NCBI GenBank assembly: GCA_003601785.1
Contig: PIYA01000075.1
Span: forward strand, 1 to 7,154
Length of the DNA: 7,154 nucleotides
Source: Candidatus Bathyarchaeota archaeon
GTDB lineage: Archaea > Thermoproteota > Bathyarchaeia > Bathyarchaeales > Bathycorpusculaceae
Reading direction: 5' to 3'
The stretch's first letter is position 1; every line of letters starts with the position of its first letter. The notes under the pieces are model-generated. The model had not been told where the DNA came from. It did no database searches and saw only the letters and a program-made list of their open reading frames with translations. Position numbers and translations under genes: made by a program. Positions 6,901-7,154 of this stretch are shown in pieces.

Positions 6901-6930
6901 TTGACAACGGAAATTAAAACTTTGTGTCAA
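6901..6930. repeat. Inverted repeat TTGACA-N18-TGTCAA around an AT-rich box
   Basis: Perfect 6 bp arms at 6901-6906 and 6925-6930 flank an AT-rich core whose minus strand reads AAAGTTTTAATTT, a possible TATA element about 45-50 nt before the synthetase start. A two-fold symmetric site over a TATA box is what a dimeric repressor operator would look like. Six-base arms can also arise by chance. Confidence 0.3.
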
Positions 6931-6985
6931 GTGGATGAGACTTAATTATGATGTTTTATTCGTTTTTAAGAAATTTTTAACCAAT
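6908..6985 (-). promoter_or_regulatory. Candidate promoter region of the synthetase-GNAT / ppa operon
   Basis: Two AT-rich candidates for a TATA box are seen on the minus strand: GTTTTAATTT (around 6910-6919), which would give a short leader of about 20 nt, and AAATTTCTTAAAAACG (6961-6976), which would give a leader near 70 nt. Neither has a clear-cut BRE, so the choice is uncertain. The gap 6869-7069 holds no gene that I can recognise. Confidence 0.35.
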
Positions 6986-7069
6986 AGCACCTACCCCCCT
7001 CTATTTTCCTATAGCAAATATTGCACAATCTACTTTAACGGTTCATCCGTAGAAGAAGCGAACAAAAGG

Positions 7070-7154
7070 TTAGGACTTGCCGCTATTTCTTTTTTCCATT
7101 AGGTATTTGTGGATGGCTCTTGCAGCGCGTTTTCCAGCGCCCATAGCGCTTATG
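7070..7154 (-). CDS. C-terminal end of a pyridine-nucleotide flavoprotein, glutamate synthase small-chain/NfnB-like (truncated by window)
   Basis: Only the last 27 codons and the TAA (7072-7070) are in the window. They read ISAMGAGKRAARAIHKYL followed by a short Lys/Arg-rich tail. The AMGAGKRAARAIHxYL pattern is the usual C-terminal FAD-contacting helix of the glutamate synthase small chain family (GltD, archaeal GltA, NfnB/SudB), in which it follows a GD-x-x-x-G segment that lies outside the window here. These enzymes pass electrons between NAD(P)H and a partner through FAD. The fragment cannot separate the members of the family, and other members of the FAD/NAD(P) disulfide oxidoreductase superfamily with a similar last helix cannot be fully excluded. 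About 200 nt separate it from the synthetase gene on the same strand. Confidence 0.65.
   Translation of the reverse strand, partial: ISAMGAGKRAARAIHKYLMEKRNSGKS

Noticed and set aside
7014..7024. Small palindrome GCAA-ATA-TTGC in the intergenic region
   Set aside because: Four-base arms in AT-rich DNA are expected by chance, and it has no clear relation to either flanking gene.
1..7154. CRISPR arrays, tRNA or rRNA genes, insertion sequences, attachment sites, selenocysteine codons in the hydrogenase
   Set aside because: No regularly spaced repeats, cloverleaf, transposase motifs or terminal repeats were seen; both L1 and L2 hydrogenase motifs use ordinary cysteine codons.

Overview
The window looks archaeal and anaerobic. 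It carries a heterodisulfide reductase-linked, F420-non-reducing [NiFe] hydrogenase (Hdr/Mvh, group 3c) and an ADP-forming acyl-CoA synthetase. Gene ends abut T-rich tracts, Shine-Dalgarno motifs are strong, and several junctions are ATGA overlaps. The combination fits an uncultivated anaerobic lineage such as Bathyarchaeia, with Archaeoglobales-like or other Hdr/Mvh-bearing archaea as alternatives. This placement is inference from gene content; no phylogenetic marker is present.

Left half, plus strand (1-3481): the 3' end of hdrB, then mvhG (1 nt gap), then mvhA (4 nt overlap), then after a 44 nt T-rich gap a hydrogenase maturation protease gene. HdrB, MvhG and MvhA are parts of the electron-bifurcating complex that oxidises H2 and reduces a disulfide (CoM-S-S-CoB in methanogens) together with ferredoxin at HdrA. 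HdrA, HdrC and MvhD are not in the window and MvhD does not sit between hdrB and mvhG. MvhA keeps all four Ni-binding Cys and a 25-residue C-terminal extension that must be clipped by a protease. The protease gene next door is broken by a -1 frameshift at a run of five C's: its N-terminal half stops at 3287, while the C-terminal half with the metal-binding His continues in another frame to 3481.

Right half, minus strand (7154-3543): the last 27 codons of a flavoprotein of the glutamate synthase small-chain/NfnB family, a roughly 200 nt intergenic region with promoter-like elements and an inverted repeat, then a long gene fusing the alpha and beta parts of ADP-forming acyl-CoA synthetase to a GNAT acetyltransferase domain and an acidic tail. 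This overlaps by 4 nt a family I inorganic pyrophosphatase gene. The two transcription units converge at about 3482-3542.

The two halves join H2-driven low-potential electron flow with acyl-CoA/ATP energy conservation, as expected in an acetogenic or acetate/peptide-fermenting archaeon. The most interesting points are the synthetase-GNAT fusion that keeps both catalytic histidines, its translational coupling to pyrophosphatase, and the frameshifted hydrogenase protease.
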